From: Candidatus Pacearchaeota archaeon
GTDB lineage: Archaea > Nanobdellota > Nanobdellia > Pacearchaeales > GW2011-AR1
NCBI GenBank assembly: GCA_014728745.1
Contig: WJLC01000053.1
Location: forward strand, 1 to 10,882
Length of the DNA stretch: 10,882 nucleotides
Reading direction: 5' to 3'
Position 1 is the first letter of the stretch; the number at the start of each line of letters is the position of its first letter. The position numbers and the translations under genes were made by a program. Below the pieces are notes generated by a model. It was not told where the DNA came from. It worked only from the letters and a program-made list of their open reading frames with translations, and did no database searches. Positions 1-7,144 of this stretch are shown piece by piece.

Positions 1-603
1 ATTAAGAACATTTCTATCACTATCTGTATCTCCCAAATAATTAGAAGAAGTATATCTTATCCAAACAGGTTGTACGCAAACTCCTTGAGAGCAAACTTCT
101 CCATCTAAACAAGCATTTCCACAAGACCCGCAATTATTAATATCTGTCTGCAATTCAGAAATTATGCAGTCTCCTTTATCTGGATAGCCATTTCCATCAG
201 AATCAATACTTTGATAATTAGTGCTTGTTCGAGTAATTTGAGAGGGATTATGAAAAACCAGTCCACTAGAGGCCTCACTTTCTAAAAAGGTGCTTGTATT
301 TTCGCATACATCTGGCCATCCATTTCCATCTACATCAACAGAAACAGAACTAGCAGGTGTTGCAGATATTTCATTCAAAGAATGATAAGCCTTGTTTAAA
401 TTAACATCAACAGGATTTGAAGGCTCTGATAAAGAATCACAAACATCAATAATGCCATTTCCATTTGCATCCAAAGGGTGATTTTCAAAACCATTAAGTT
501 TATCTAAAGGGTGGTTTGGTTTATTTGCATCTATCACAGCATAAATAATAGCCATGCTTGCTAAAAATAAAATCAAAAAAATTATTCCAACTCTCTTTTT
601 CAT
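1..603 (-). CDS. Exported protein with EF-hand-like calcium loops and a Cys cluster (N-terminal part, runs off the window)
   Basis: The frame is open from an ATG at 603 to the window edge, giving 201 codons of a longer protein. Residues 5-21 are a hydrophobic signal peptide or anchor after MKKR. Three loops fit the 12-residue EF-hand pattern D-x-[DN]-x-N-G-x-x-D-x-x-[DE], starting at residues 45, 90 and 134, so the module repeats every 44-45 residues. A fourth acidic stretch (DTDSD) begins at 192. Such loops occur in dockerins and thrombospondin type-3 repeats and bind calcium. A cysteine cluster at 158-176 (C-x2-C-x3-C-x5-C-x4-C, with NCGSCGNAC) resembles motifs of secreted bacterial and archaeal proteins. 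I infer a cell-surface or secreted protein stabilised by calcium and disulfides. The specific function is unknown and the C-terminal part is missing. The start is supported by a TATA-like box 26 bp upstream. Confidence 0.85.
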   Translation of the reverse strand, partial: MKKRVGIIFLILFLASMAIIYAVIDANKPNHPLDKLNGFENHPLDANGNGIIDVCDSLSEPSNPVDVNLNKAYHSLNEISATPASSVSVDVDGNGWPDVCENTSTFLESEASSGLVFHNPSQITRTSTNYQSIDSDGNGYPDKGDCIISELQTDINNCGSCGNACLDGEVCSQGVCVQPVWIRYTSSNYLGDTDSDRNVLN

Positions 604-625
604 ACATAAATAAAATATGTCAAAC

Positions 626-633
626 TTTTAAAT
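626..633 (-). promoter_or_regulatory. TATA-like box for the exported EF-hand protein
   Basis: The minus strand reads ATTTAAAA, centred about 26 bp upstream of the ATG at 603. No Shine-Dalgarno lies between. The spacing fits an archaeal promoter whose transcript starts at or next to the start codon. Confidence 0.5.
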
Positions 634-701
634 ATTTCTTTAAAGCATATCAATATAATATCAATATAAAATATAATAAAAATCTTAATTCAATGAAAAC
701 C

Positions 702-709
702 TTTAATAA
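702..709 (+). promoter_or_regulatory. TATA-like box for aIF2-gamma
   Basis: TTTAATAA is centred about 25.5 bp before the ATG at 731. The intervening sequence has no Shine-Dalgarno, so a leaderless mRNA is likely. The 604-730 spacer would hold two divergent promoters, one for each flanking gene. Confidence 0.5.
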
Positions 710-730
710 GAAACATTTTCTTGAACTTAT

Positions 731-1984
731 ATGACTGATAAAAGCAAAGAAAAGGCCAAAGAAACTAAGAAAGAAAAAAAAGAAAAAGGCAAGGAAAAAG
801 AAATTGAAGAGCTAAATGTAGGTGTAGTTGGACATATTGATCATGGTAAGACAACACTATTAAGCAGACTTGCTGGAAAATTCGCAGACACTCACTCAGA
901 GGAATTAAGAAGAGGAATAACAATTAAACTAGGTTATGCTGACACCACAATTTACAAAAAAGGCAATGAATACAACGTGAAAGGCAAGGGAAATCCAGTC
1001 CGTTACATTAGTTTCATTGATGCTCCAGGACATGAAATGCTAATGGCTACAATGCTTTCAGGAGCTGCAATAATTGATGCTGCTATTCTTGTAATTGCTG
1101 CGAACGAAGGAATAAAACCTCAAACAATGGAACATTTTTCTGCTTTACAAGCAAAGAACATTAAGAATATTATAATTGTCCAAAATAAAATTGATCTAGT
1201 TTCAAAAGAACAAGCTAAGAAAAACTATGATGAAATAAAAGAATTTGTGAAAGGAACAATAGCTGAATCTGCACCAATAATCCCTGCTTCTGCTCAGCAA
1301 GAAGTAAATATAGACAAAGTATTAAAGGAACTTTCTAAAATAAAAATACCTAAGAGAGATACTGAATCAGATCCTATTCTTCTTATTGCTAGAAGCTTTG
1401 ATGTAAACAAACCAGGAACACTTATTAAAAACCTAAAAGGAGGAGTTTTAGGAGGGATTTTGAGAAAAGGTGTGCTTAAAGTAGGAGATGAAATAGAAAT
1501 CAAACCAGGCTTAACAATAAAAGAGCAAAATAAAGAAATCTACAAACCATTAGTCACTAAAATTTTATCATTACACAAAGGAAAAGATTCAGTAAAGAAA
1601 ATAACTCCTGGAAGCAGTATTTCAATAGAAACAAATCTTGATCCAACTCTTACAAAAACAGATGCACTTATAGGAAACCTTGTTTCAACAAAAGGCACTC
1701 TTCCAGAAATAACAAACAGGATAAAAATAAAAGAAAAACTTTTTGATAAAGTAATGGGAACAGAAGAGCATGAAAAAGTCCAGCCATTAAAAACAAGAGA
1801 AAGCCTAATGCTGAGTGTTAATACAACTACAACTGTAGGCACTGTTGAAAAAATAGATAAAAAAACCAGTGAAATTGAATTGCTTTTGAAAATTCCTATT
1901 GTTGCCTTAAAAAGAGACAATGTTGGTATTGCTAGAAACATTGGTGGTCATTGGAGACTTATTGGATATGGAGAAATTGTTTAA
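731..1984 (+). CDS. Translation initiation factor aIF2 subunit gamma
   Basis: This is the GTPase subunit of the archaeal aIF2 heterotrimer, which binds Met-tRNAi and brings it to the small ribosomal subunit. Its 417 aa match the family length. The GTPase motifs are complete: G1 GHIDHGKTT (34-42), switch 1 RRGITIKLGYAD (60-71), G3 DAPGHE (97-102), G4 NKID (152-155) and G5 SAQ (187-189). The beta-barrel signatures ARSFDVNKPGT (220-230) and, near the C-terminus, HWRLIGYGEI are typical of IF2-gamma and argue against SelB or EF-Tu. Residues 1-27 form a Lys/Glu-rich, probably disordered extension. The zinc knuckle usually found between switch 1 and G3 is absent: the segment is short and the whole protein has no cysteine. 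The first ATG is chosen because a TATA box lies 25.5 bp upstream. Confidence 0.97.
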   Translation: MTDKSKEKAKETKKEKKEKGKEKEIEELNVGVVGHIDHGKTTLLSRLAGKFADTHSEELRRGITIKLGYADTTIYKKGNEYNVKGKGNPVRYISFIDAPGHEMLMATMLSGAAIIDAAILVIAANEGIKPQTMEHFSALQAKNIKNIIIVQNKIDLVSKEQAKKNYDEIKEFVKGTIAESAPIIPASAQQEVNIDKVLKELSKIKIPKRDTESDPILLIARSFDVNKPGTLIKNLKGGVLGGILRKGVLKVGDEIEIKPGLTIKEQNKEIYKPLVTKILSLHKGKDSVKKITPGSSISIETNLDPTLTKTDALIGNLVSTKGTLPEITNRIKIKEKLFDKVMGTEEHEKVQPLKTRESLMLSVNTTTTVGTVEKIDKKTSEIELLLKIPIVALKRDNVGIARNIGGHWRLIGYGEIV

Positions 1985-2011
1985 TCTAAAACAAAAAAGG
2001 ATTCTCAATTC

Positions 2012-2024
2012 TGAAACAGTTTCA
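2012..2024. repeat. Perfect 6-bp dyad (TGAAAC-A-GTTTCA), possible operator
   Basis: An exact inverted repeat with a one-base centre lies between the aIF2-gamma stop and the nuclease gene, about 28 bp before the TATA-like sequence at 2052. It could be a binding site for a dimeric regulator. A chance palindrome in AT-rich DNA is also possible. Confidence 0.3.
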
Positions 2025-2051
2025 TATTCACCTTGTAGTTCTCAATAAAAC

Positions 2052-2059
2052 TTATAAAA
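2052..2059 (+). promoter_or_regulatory. TATA box upstream of the PD-(D/E)XK nuclease gene
   Basis: TTATAAAA, in the context CTTATAAAAG, is the best match to an archaeal TATA box in the 1985-2122 spacer. It would start transcription near 2081 and leave a leader of about 42 nt before ATG 2123. Confidence 0.4.
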
Positions 2060-2093
2060 GAAAGACTCATTTTCTGTTAATGATGTTTACAAC

Positions 2094-2101
2094 ATTAAAA
2101 T
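2094..2101 (+). promoter_or_regulatory. Alternative TATA-like box for a leaderless nuclease mRNA
   Basis: ATTAAAAT is centred 25.5 bp before ATG 2123, the same spacing as at aIF2-gamma and the PAS gene. A shifted reading (2101-2108) would serve ATG 2129. A small dyad ATGTT-TAC-AACAT (2083-2095) overlaps its left edge. It competes with the better-looking box at 2052. Confidence 0.35.
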
Positions 2102-2122
2102 TAAAAAAGGTTGTTTAATCCT

Positions 2123-3115
2123 ATGGTAATGTATTCTCATTCTAAAATAAGTACTTTTGAACAATGTCCTTACAAATTCAAATTAAGATATATTGACAAA
2201 ATAATCCCTGAAGTTGAAAAAACAATTGAAGCACATTTGGGAAGTGCTGTGCACAATACTCTTGAATGGCTTTATCAAAAAGCAAAAGAAGCTGATAGCA
2301 AAAAAGAAATTCCAACACTCGATGATTTAATCATCTATTATTCAGACCAGTGGAAAAAGGATTTTTCTCAAGAAATACTAATTGTTAGAGATAACATGAC
2401 ATCAAAAGACTATTTTAATAAAGGGGTAGAGTTTTTAGTTAATTACTTTAAAAAACATCATCCGTTTGACGATGGAACAATTGAATTAGAAAAAAAGATT
2501 ATTTTTTCTTTAGATTCTGATGGCAAATATGAGATTATTGGATTTATTGATAGACTTGCTAAAAATGCCCAAACAGGGGATTTTGAGATACATGATTATA
2601 AGACAGCAAATTCTCTTCCAAGCAAGGAAAAAATAGAAACAGACAGGCAATTGGCATTGTATGCACTAGCAATAAAAGACATTCATGGTTATGACAATGA
2701 AGTTACATTAAACTGGCACTATCTTGCGCACAATAAAAAAATAACCTCAAAAAGAACCAATGAAGAATTAAAAGAATTAAGAAAACAAACCCTGCAGTTA
2801 ATTAAAAAAATTGAATCTGCAAATGAATTTCCAGCTAATAAAAGTGCTCTTTGTGGCTGGTGTGAATACAAAAGCATGTGTCCTTTGTTTGAGAAAAAAG
2901 TTAAAGAAAATGAATCTGCTAAAAAACAAGGACAAGTGCAAGAAAGCACAGAACAACAGAATACAAAATCAAAAGAAAATTCAGAACAAAGTCAAAAACC
3001 AAAAACAGAAAAAAGAGAAATAAAAAGAGAAATAGAAATAAACAAGCCAAAAACCAAAACAAAACCTCTTGATAATAAGAAATATCCCACAATTTCAAAG
3101 TATTTAAAAGATTAA
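2123..3115 (+). CDS. RecB/Cas4-like PD-(D/E)XK nuclease with a 4-Cys iron-sulfur signature
   Basis: Numbering is from an upstream in-frame TTG at 2111. Motifs in order are C19 in FEQCPYKFK; the GSAVHNTL helix with His48; the catalytic core GFID(147)R and HD(162)YK(164)T; the downstream helix RQLALY (179-184); and a distal cysteine set C248-x2-C251-x5-C257. One early plus three late cysteines is the 4Fe-4S arrangement of AddB, Cas4 and related RecB-family nucleases that cut single-stranded or end-resected DNA. From about residue 260 the protein is a Lys/Glu/Gln-rich disordered tail ending in YPTISKYLKD, which loosely resembles a PCNA-interacting peptide. The role is probably DNA repair or end processing. 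No cas genes are nearby, so a CRISPR role is not supported. ATG 2123 (or 2129) is preferred to TTG 2111 because the conserved domain begins just after it and TATA spacing fits. Confidence 0.85.
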   Translation: MVMYSHSKISTFEQCPYKFKLRYIDKIIPEVEKTIEAHLGSAVHNTLEWLYQKAKEADSKKEIPTLDDLIIYYSDQWKKDFSQEILIVRDNMTSKDYFNKGVEFLVNYFKKHHPFDDGTIELEKKIIFSLDSDGKYEIIGFIDRLAKNAQTGDFEIHDYKTANSLPSKEKIETDRQLALYALAIKDIHGYDNEVTLNWHYLAHNKKITSKRTNEELKELRKQTLQLIKKIESANEFPANKSALCGWCEYKSMCPLFEKKVKENESAKKQGQVQESTEQQNTKSKENSEQSQKPKTEKREIKREIEINKPKTKTKPLDNKKYPTISKYLKD

Positions 3116-3122
3116 ATATAAT

Positions 3123-3130
3123 TTTATAAA
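3123..3130 (+). promoter_or_regulatory. TATA box for the PAS-like protein gene
   Basis: TTTATAAA is centred 25.5 bp before the ATG at 3152, with no Shine-Dalgarno between. It begins only 8 bp after the nuclease stop codon, so the PAS gene probably has its own leaderless transcript although it follows the nuclease closely. Confidence 0.55.
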
Positions 3131-3151
3131 AATCAAAACCAGTATATATTA

Positions 3152-3928
3152 ATGGTCTTTGAAAATATTAGGAAAAAATTAGCTCAAAAAATCATTACTG
3201 AGCAAGACATTGTAAATTCTGATTCTTATAAAAAATTTATAGATTCTTATCAAGAAATTCACAAAAATCTAAGAGGGTTTTTGAAAAGATTCAGAGATTT
3301 TTCACTGCCTAAAAACCAAGAAGATATTGACTTCTTGCATGAAGGAGAAAAATTAATGGAAGAAGTAAACCAATTAGAGAAACTTATTCTTGACAAAGAC
3401 AATATAATTATGCACGAAAAGTCTAGGGTAAAAAAATTAAAAAAAGAGCTAAAACAATTGCAAAAAGAATCCAAAACCCAACTTTCTCAGGAAATATTAT
3501 ACCTTGCTATGCTCTATGTTCACGACCCCATTATTGCACTAGACAATGAGTTAAAGATCCTTGATTTTACTCAAGAAGCATCAGAGTACTTTGAAGAAAA
3601 TATTCAAAGAAATATCATGTATCAGAAATTGTTTCAAGAAGCAAAAGAATTCAGTGAATTCAAAGAAAAAACAAAATCTCTTGTTCCAAAAGATTCCCTT
3701 AAAATGAAAATTCACTTCAAAGAAAGAGATTATCTTAACACTATTACTGAACCAGCATACAATGAAGAAGGACAGTATTGCAAGGGATACATTACAAAAA
3801 TTGAAACAGAAGGAAAATTAAAAGCCCTTCTTGGATATCTTGGAGATATTAAAAAAAGAATTTCTCCAAATAAGGAAAATAAAAAAATAATAGAAAAAGA
3901 ATTTGAAAAAGGCCCAGAATTTGCTTAA
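3152..3928 (+). CDS. Coiled-coil protein with a C-terminal PAS-like sensor domain
   Basis: The protein has 258 aa, no signal peptide and no membrane segment. Residues about 25-115 are strongly helical, charged and heptad-like, especially 61-112, and predict a coiled coil. From residue 125 the pattern DPIIALDNELKILDFT followed by an aromatic EYF matches the start of a PAS domain. The end of the fold would be the strands around 198-210 (EPAYNEEGQYCKGYITKIE). PAS domains sense ligands, redox state or partners. Here no kinase, DNA-binding or cyclase domain follows, only a charged tail (235-258), so any output must act through a partner or the coiled coil. The single Cys200 lies in the predicted PAS core. 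The PAS call comes from pattern recognition alone. The gene converges on gyrA with a 15-bp gap. Confidence 0.65.
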   Translation: MVFENIRKKLAQKIITEQDIVNSDSYKKFIDSYQEIHKNLRGFLKRFRDFSLPKNQEDIDFLHEGEKLMEEVNQLEKLILDKDNIIMHEKSRVKKLKKELKQLQKESKTQLSQEILYLAMLYVHDPIIALDNELKILDFTQEASEYFEENIQRNIMYQKLFQEAKEFSEFKEKTKSLVPKDSLKMKIHFKERDYLNTITEPAYNEEGQYCKGYITKIETEGKLKALLGYLGDIKKRISPNKENKKIIEKEFEKGPEFA

Positions 3929-3943
3929 ACTTAATCAGAATCT

Positions 3944-6376
3944 TTAATCTTCATCAACTACTTTAACAATATCCGTTACTCTGTCTTTAGGTTGTAGTTT
4001 AACTACCTTAACACCCTGAGTAGCTCTCCCCATTACTCTTATATTCTTTAGATTAGTTCTTATAACCATTCCTTTAGCAGTTGTTATTATTATACTATCT
4101 TTTGGGTCAACTGCAATGCTATTAACTACATTGCCTGTTTTCTTGCTAACTCTTAAATTAATCACTCCTTTTCCAGCTCTCGCAGTCTTTCTGTAATCTT
4201 TCAGAGCTGTTCTTTTTCCATATCCTTTTTCAGTTATTGTCATTATTGCATCACTGTCTAGCATTTCAAGACTCACCACTTCATCACTCTTATCAATCTT
4301 GATTCCAATAACTCCATAAGAAGATCTGCTCATTGGTCTTATATCATCTGCATTAAACCTTATTGCTTTTCCTTGTCTTGTTGCTAAGAAAACCTCTTGG
4401 TTTTCTTTTAAAACCTCAACACCAATAAGCTCATCTGAATTATCATTTGGAAGTTTAATTGCTTTAATGCCTCCAGATCTCGGCCTAGAAAAATGCTTTA
4501 AGGAAATCCTCTTTACTTTCCCTTGCTTAGTTGCCATGAATAAATAACCTTCAAAACTCTTTACAGAGATAACATTTGTTACGTATTCGTTTTTAAGTTT
4601 GAGGAGATTTACAATTGCCTTTCCTTTTCCATAACGCTTACTTTGAGGAATATCATAGGCCTTAAGCCATAAAACCCTGCCCCTTGAAGTAAAGAACATT
4701 AAGTAATCATGAGTAGAGCAAGGTATTAATTGTTTTACAAAATCTCCTGTAGTCAGGCCACTTCCTATTACTCCTTTTCCTCCTCTTTTCTGTTCCTTGT
4801 ATTTTTTAACATCAATTCTCTTGCAGTATCCTTTTTTAGTTATTGTCACAACAACATCCTTTTTCTGAACAAGGTCTTTTTCCTTTAGCTTTTTAATTTT
4901 ATTCAAAACCTTTGTTCTTCTTTCATCTCCATACTTTTCTTTAAGTTCTTTAACTTCTTCAGTTATAATCTTTAAAATCTCTTTCACATCTCCAAGTATT
5001 TTCTTAAGATTAGAAATTGTCTTTTTCAGTTCTTTTTCTTCTTTTGTAAGATTGTCTTTTTCAAGAGAAGTCAACTGCTGAAGTTTCAAGTCCAAAACAG
5101 CTTCAGACTGCCTTTGTGAAAGCTTAAAATTCTTTTTTAATTTATTTAAAGCATCTGTCTTACCCTTAGCGTTTTTAATCATCTTTATTATATTATCTAT
5201 TTTCTTAAGAGCCTTTAGCAATCCTTCAACAATTTCCAGTCTATTTTCCGCTTTATCAAGAAGATACTTGCTTCTGTTAGTGATCATTAATTTTCTGTGC
5301 TCAACATACGCCTCAACAATCTCTCTTAAATTAAGTCTCTTAGGCTGTCCTTTAATCAAGGCAATAATGTTAGCATTAAAACTATCCTGTAATCTAGTGT
5401 ATTTGTAAAGTCTATTTATAATGAACTTTGGATTTGCTCTTTTCTTTAATTCTATAACAATCCTTATTTTTCCTTTTGAACTTTCATCTCTCAGTCCTGA
5501 AATGTTTTTTATTTTCTTATCTCTAACAAGTTTAGCAATCTGAGTAATTAATTTTGATTTATCAAGCATGTAAGGAATCTCAGTTATAACAATTGCCTTT
5601 TTTCTCTTTATTTTTTCAGTTGTGACTCTTCCTCTTAAAATCAGGCTTCCTTTTCCTTTCTTGTACATTTCCTCAATCTCTCCTGAAACAACTCCTCCTG
5701 TTGGGAAATCTGGACCAGTTACAATCTCAGAAAGCTCTTCAACAGTAATACTAGAATTTTTTATGTAAGCTATTATTGCATCACATATTTCATTTAAATT
5801 ATGAGGGGGAATGTTTGTTGACATTCCAACAGCAATTCCAGTTGCTCCGTTTAAAATAAGATTAGGAAATTTTCCTGGCAAAAGAGTAGGCTCTTTTAAT
5901 GAACTATCAAAATTACTAGCAAACTTAACAGTGTCTTTATCCATATCTTCAAGAAGCTCCATAGAGGTCTTTTTTAATTTGGCTTCAGTATATCTGTAAG
6001 CCGCAGCATCATCTCCATCAATACTTCCAAAGTTACCCTGTCCAAAGACTAAAGGATATCTCATTGAAAAATCCTGAGCTAATCTAACCATTGTATCATA
6101 AACAGCTTGATCTCCATGAGGATGATATTTACCAATAACATCTCCTACAATTCTAGCTGATTTTTTAGTAGCAGTGTTTGGTTTTAATCCCATTTTGCTC
6201 ATTGAGTAAAGAATTCTTCTTTGAACAGGTTTTAATCCGTCTTCTACACTAGGAATAGCTCTGCTAACTATTACACTCATAGCATAATCTAAATAAGATT
6301 TCTTCATTTCTGAAGAAACCTCAGTATTCACTACGCCTTTTTCTATTTCATTCAGCTTGCTTTTATCATCTGACAT
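3944..6376 (-). CDS. gyrA: DNA gyrase subunit A
   Basis: This is the breakage-reunion subunit of the A2B2 topoisomerase that puts negative supercoils into DNA using ATP. It is full length (810 aa). DGLKPVQRR (46-54) and GKYHPHGD (82-89) start the winged-helix region, and the active-site tyrosine is Y129 in RYTEAKL, with R128 before it. The GyrA box QKRGGKG (529-535) marks gyrase rather than topoisomerase IV. Six related glycine/basic motifs start near 529, 578, 629, 679, 728 and 779, consistent with a complete six-bladed pinwheel that wraps DNA. Gln90 occupies the position of E. coli Ser83, while Asp94 keeps Asp87. It is last in a minus-strand block, 31 bp after a 92-aa gene. No TATA box or Shine-Dalgarno is visible before its ATG, so co-transcription with the upstream gene is likely. 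Confidence 0.98.
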   Translation of the reverse strand: MSDDKSKLNEIEKGVVNTEVSSEMKKSYLDYAMSVIVSRAIPSVEDGLKPVQRRILYSMSKMGLKPNTATKKSARIVGDVIGKYHPHGDQAVYDTMVRLAQDFSMRYPLVFGQGNFGSIDGDDAAAYRYTEAKLKKTSMELLEDMDKDTVKFASNFDSSLKEPTLLPGKFPNLILNGATGIAVGMSTNIPPHNLNEICDAIIAYIKNSSITVEELSEIVTGPDFPTGGVVSGEIEEMYKKGKGSLILRGRVTTEKIKRKKAIVITEIPYMLDKSKLITQIAKLVRDKKIKNISGLRDESSKGKIRIVIELKKRANPKFIINRLYKYTRLQDSFNANIIALIKGQPKRLNLREIVEAYVEHRKLMITNRSKYLLDKAENRLEIVEGLLKALKKIDNIIKMIKNAKGKTDALNKLKKNFKLSQRQSEAVLDLKLQQLTSLEKDNLTKEEKELKKTISNLKKILGDVKEILKIITEEVKELKEKYGDERRTKVLNKIKKLKEKDLVQKKDVVVTITKKGYCKRIDVKKYKEQKRGGKGVIGSGLTTGDFVKQLIPCSTHDYLMFFTSRGRVLWLKAYDIPQSKRYGKGKAIVNLLKLKNEYVTNVISVKSFEGYLFMATKQGKVKRISLKHFSRPRSGGIKAIKLPNDNSDELIGVEVLKENQEVFLATRQGKAIRFNADDIRPMSRSSYGVIGIKIDKSDEVVSLEMLDSDAIMTITEKGYGKRTALKDYRKTARAGKGVINLRVSKKTGNVVNSIAVDPKDSIIITTAKGMVIRTNLKNIRVMGRATQGVKVVKLQPKDRVTDIVKVVDED

Positions 6377-6407
6377 TTCAATAATTGATATTTTTTAGTT
6401 ACTTTTC

Positions 6408-6686
6408 TTATTCTTTCTTTTTCAGCTCAATCTTATCTTTTTCCACATTCTTATGGTCTATTAACATTATTCTGCCAGTATCTTCATAAACCTTAAGAAA
6501 AGCTGTTGGAAAAAGCTGTCCACTTTCAGCCTTACGCAATTCAACCTTGACAAACATTCTTATCCTAGGACCTCTCTTTACATCAGGTCTTGGGTCAGCT
6601 TCTTTTCTGACTTTTAAAACTTCATAGTCAGTTCCATTTATCTTTAAAATGTCTCCTTGCTCTAGTTCTTCGTATTCTATTTCCAT
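6408..6686 (-). CDS. Unrecognised small protein between gyrase subunits (92 aa)
   Basis: I do not recognise this family. The 92 residues have no cysteine, no membrane segment and no signal peptide. The start EIEYEELEQGDILKINGTDYEVLKV reads as a short helix or acidic strand followed by a beta hairpin with a turn at NGTD, similar in pattern to small SH3/KOW-like beta barrels, but that is only a resemblance. A basic Pro/Arg segment (DPRPDVKRGPRIR, 31-43) sits mid-protein, then more strands, then a Lys/Glu tail. It lies 31 bp before gyrA and 47 bp after the zinc-ribbon gene, same strand, so it is probably co-transcribed with gyrA. No convincing TATA box or Shine-Dalgarno precedes it. A nucleic-acid or gyrase-linked role is inference from position. 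Confidence 0.8.
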   Translation of the reverse strand: MEIEYEELEQGDILKINGTDYEVLKVRKEADPRPDVKRGPRIRMFVKVELRKAESGQLFPTAFLKVYEDTGRIMLIDHKNVEKDKIELKKKE

Positions 6687-6733
6687 TTTGTATTTTTTAT
6701 GATTTATTTCTGTATTTTTTTCCTTGTTTTGGA

Positions 6734-7114
6734 TTATGAAACTTCCTCTCCTTTTTCATCAAGATACTTCAGTAATTGTTCTTCTGTTAGTTCTTTCTTT
6801 ACTATGTTTGTTCCTTTCCATCCGCATTTCTTGCATTCCCATTCCTTTGCTTCTTCTCCTTCTGCATGTCCTACAACAACCCTTACCTCATCACTGTTGC
6901 ATTCAGGACATTCCCTTATCTTAAACTTTTTTTTGCCAATGTCCTCTTCATCAAGAGATTGGGATTTTTTCTTTTTGGATTTCTTTTTCCTTTTCTTTTT
7001 TGGCTTTGGCTTTTTCTTTTCTGGTTTTATGCCCTTTGCCTTGTTGTAAGCTTCTTCTGAGTCATATCCTTCCAAAATCCACGTAGGTGTTTGTATTTTT
7101 GATTTTTTGGCCAT
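6734..7114 (-). CDS. Zinc-ribbon protein with Lys/Pro-rich linker, between gyrB and gyrA (126 aa)
   Basis: The C-terminal half holds a zinc ribbon with knuckles CPEC (69-72) and CKKC (94-97), 21 residues apart, followed by Gly-Trp as in many ribbons. A helix (TEEQLLKYLDE, 110-120) closes the protein. Residues 9-28 (TPTWILEGYDSEEAYNKAKG) form a short hydrophobic/acidic module that looks like a docking peptide. Residues 29-50 are almost all Lys, Pro and Arg, a likely nucleic-acid-binding, disordered linker. The ribbon spacing recalls TFIIS/RPB9-type ribbons, but the acidic DE hairpin of TFIIS is not evident, so that name is not justified. It starts 23 bp after gyrB and has its own TATA box overlapping the gyrB stop codon, so it and the genes after it may be transcribed separately from gyrB. 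Confidence 0.85.
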   Translation of the reverse strand: MAKKSKIQTPTWILEGYDSEEAYNKAKGIKPEKKKPKPKKKRKKKSKKKKSQSLDEEDIGKKKFKIRECPECNSDEVRVVVGHAEGEEAKEWECKKCGWKGTNIVKKELTEEQLLKYLDEKGEEVS

Positions 7115-7136
7115 GTGTATGTTTAAGTTTTTTAGG

Positions 7137-7144
7137 TTTAAATA
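7137..7144 (-). promoter_or_regulatory. TATA-like box for the zinc-ribbon gene, overlapping the gyrB stop codon
   Basis: The minus strand reads TATTTAAA, centred 26.5 bp before the ATG at 7114, with no Shine-Dalgarno between. The box includes the last bases of gyrB. It would give a leaderless mRNA for the zinc-ribbon gene and could also drive the 92-aa gene and gyrA. Confidence 0.5.

Noticed and set aside
1540..1941. Minus-strand frame of 133 codons opposite aIF2-gamma
   Set aside because: It is contained within a clearly conserved aIF2-gamma frame and lacks a start signal.
731..1984. Could be SelB or EF-Tu-like instead of aIF2-gamma
   Set aside because: RRGITIKLGYAD, ARSFDVNKPGT and the C-terminal HWRLIGYGEI are IF2-gamma signatures, and the length of 417 aa fits.
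2111..2122. TTG start at 2111 for the nuclease
   Set aside because: ATG 2123 or 2129 lies closer to the conserved domain and has a TATA-like box at the spacing seen in other genes. The TTG has no box at -26.
2123..3115. Cas4 with an adjacent CRISPR system
   Set aside because: No repeat-spacer array or other cas gene is in the window. The motifs fit the wider RecB-like family equally well.
6699..7060. Overlapping plus-strand frames rich in Phe, Leu and Ser opposite the zinc-ribbon gene
   Set aside because: The apparent hydrophobic membrane segments are the reverse of the Lys-rich linker codons. The minus-strand frame has zinc knuckles and a TATA box and is the real gene.
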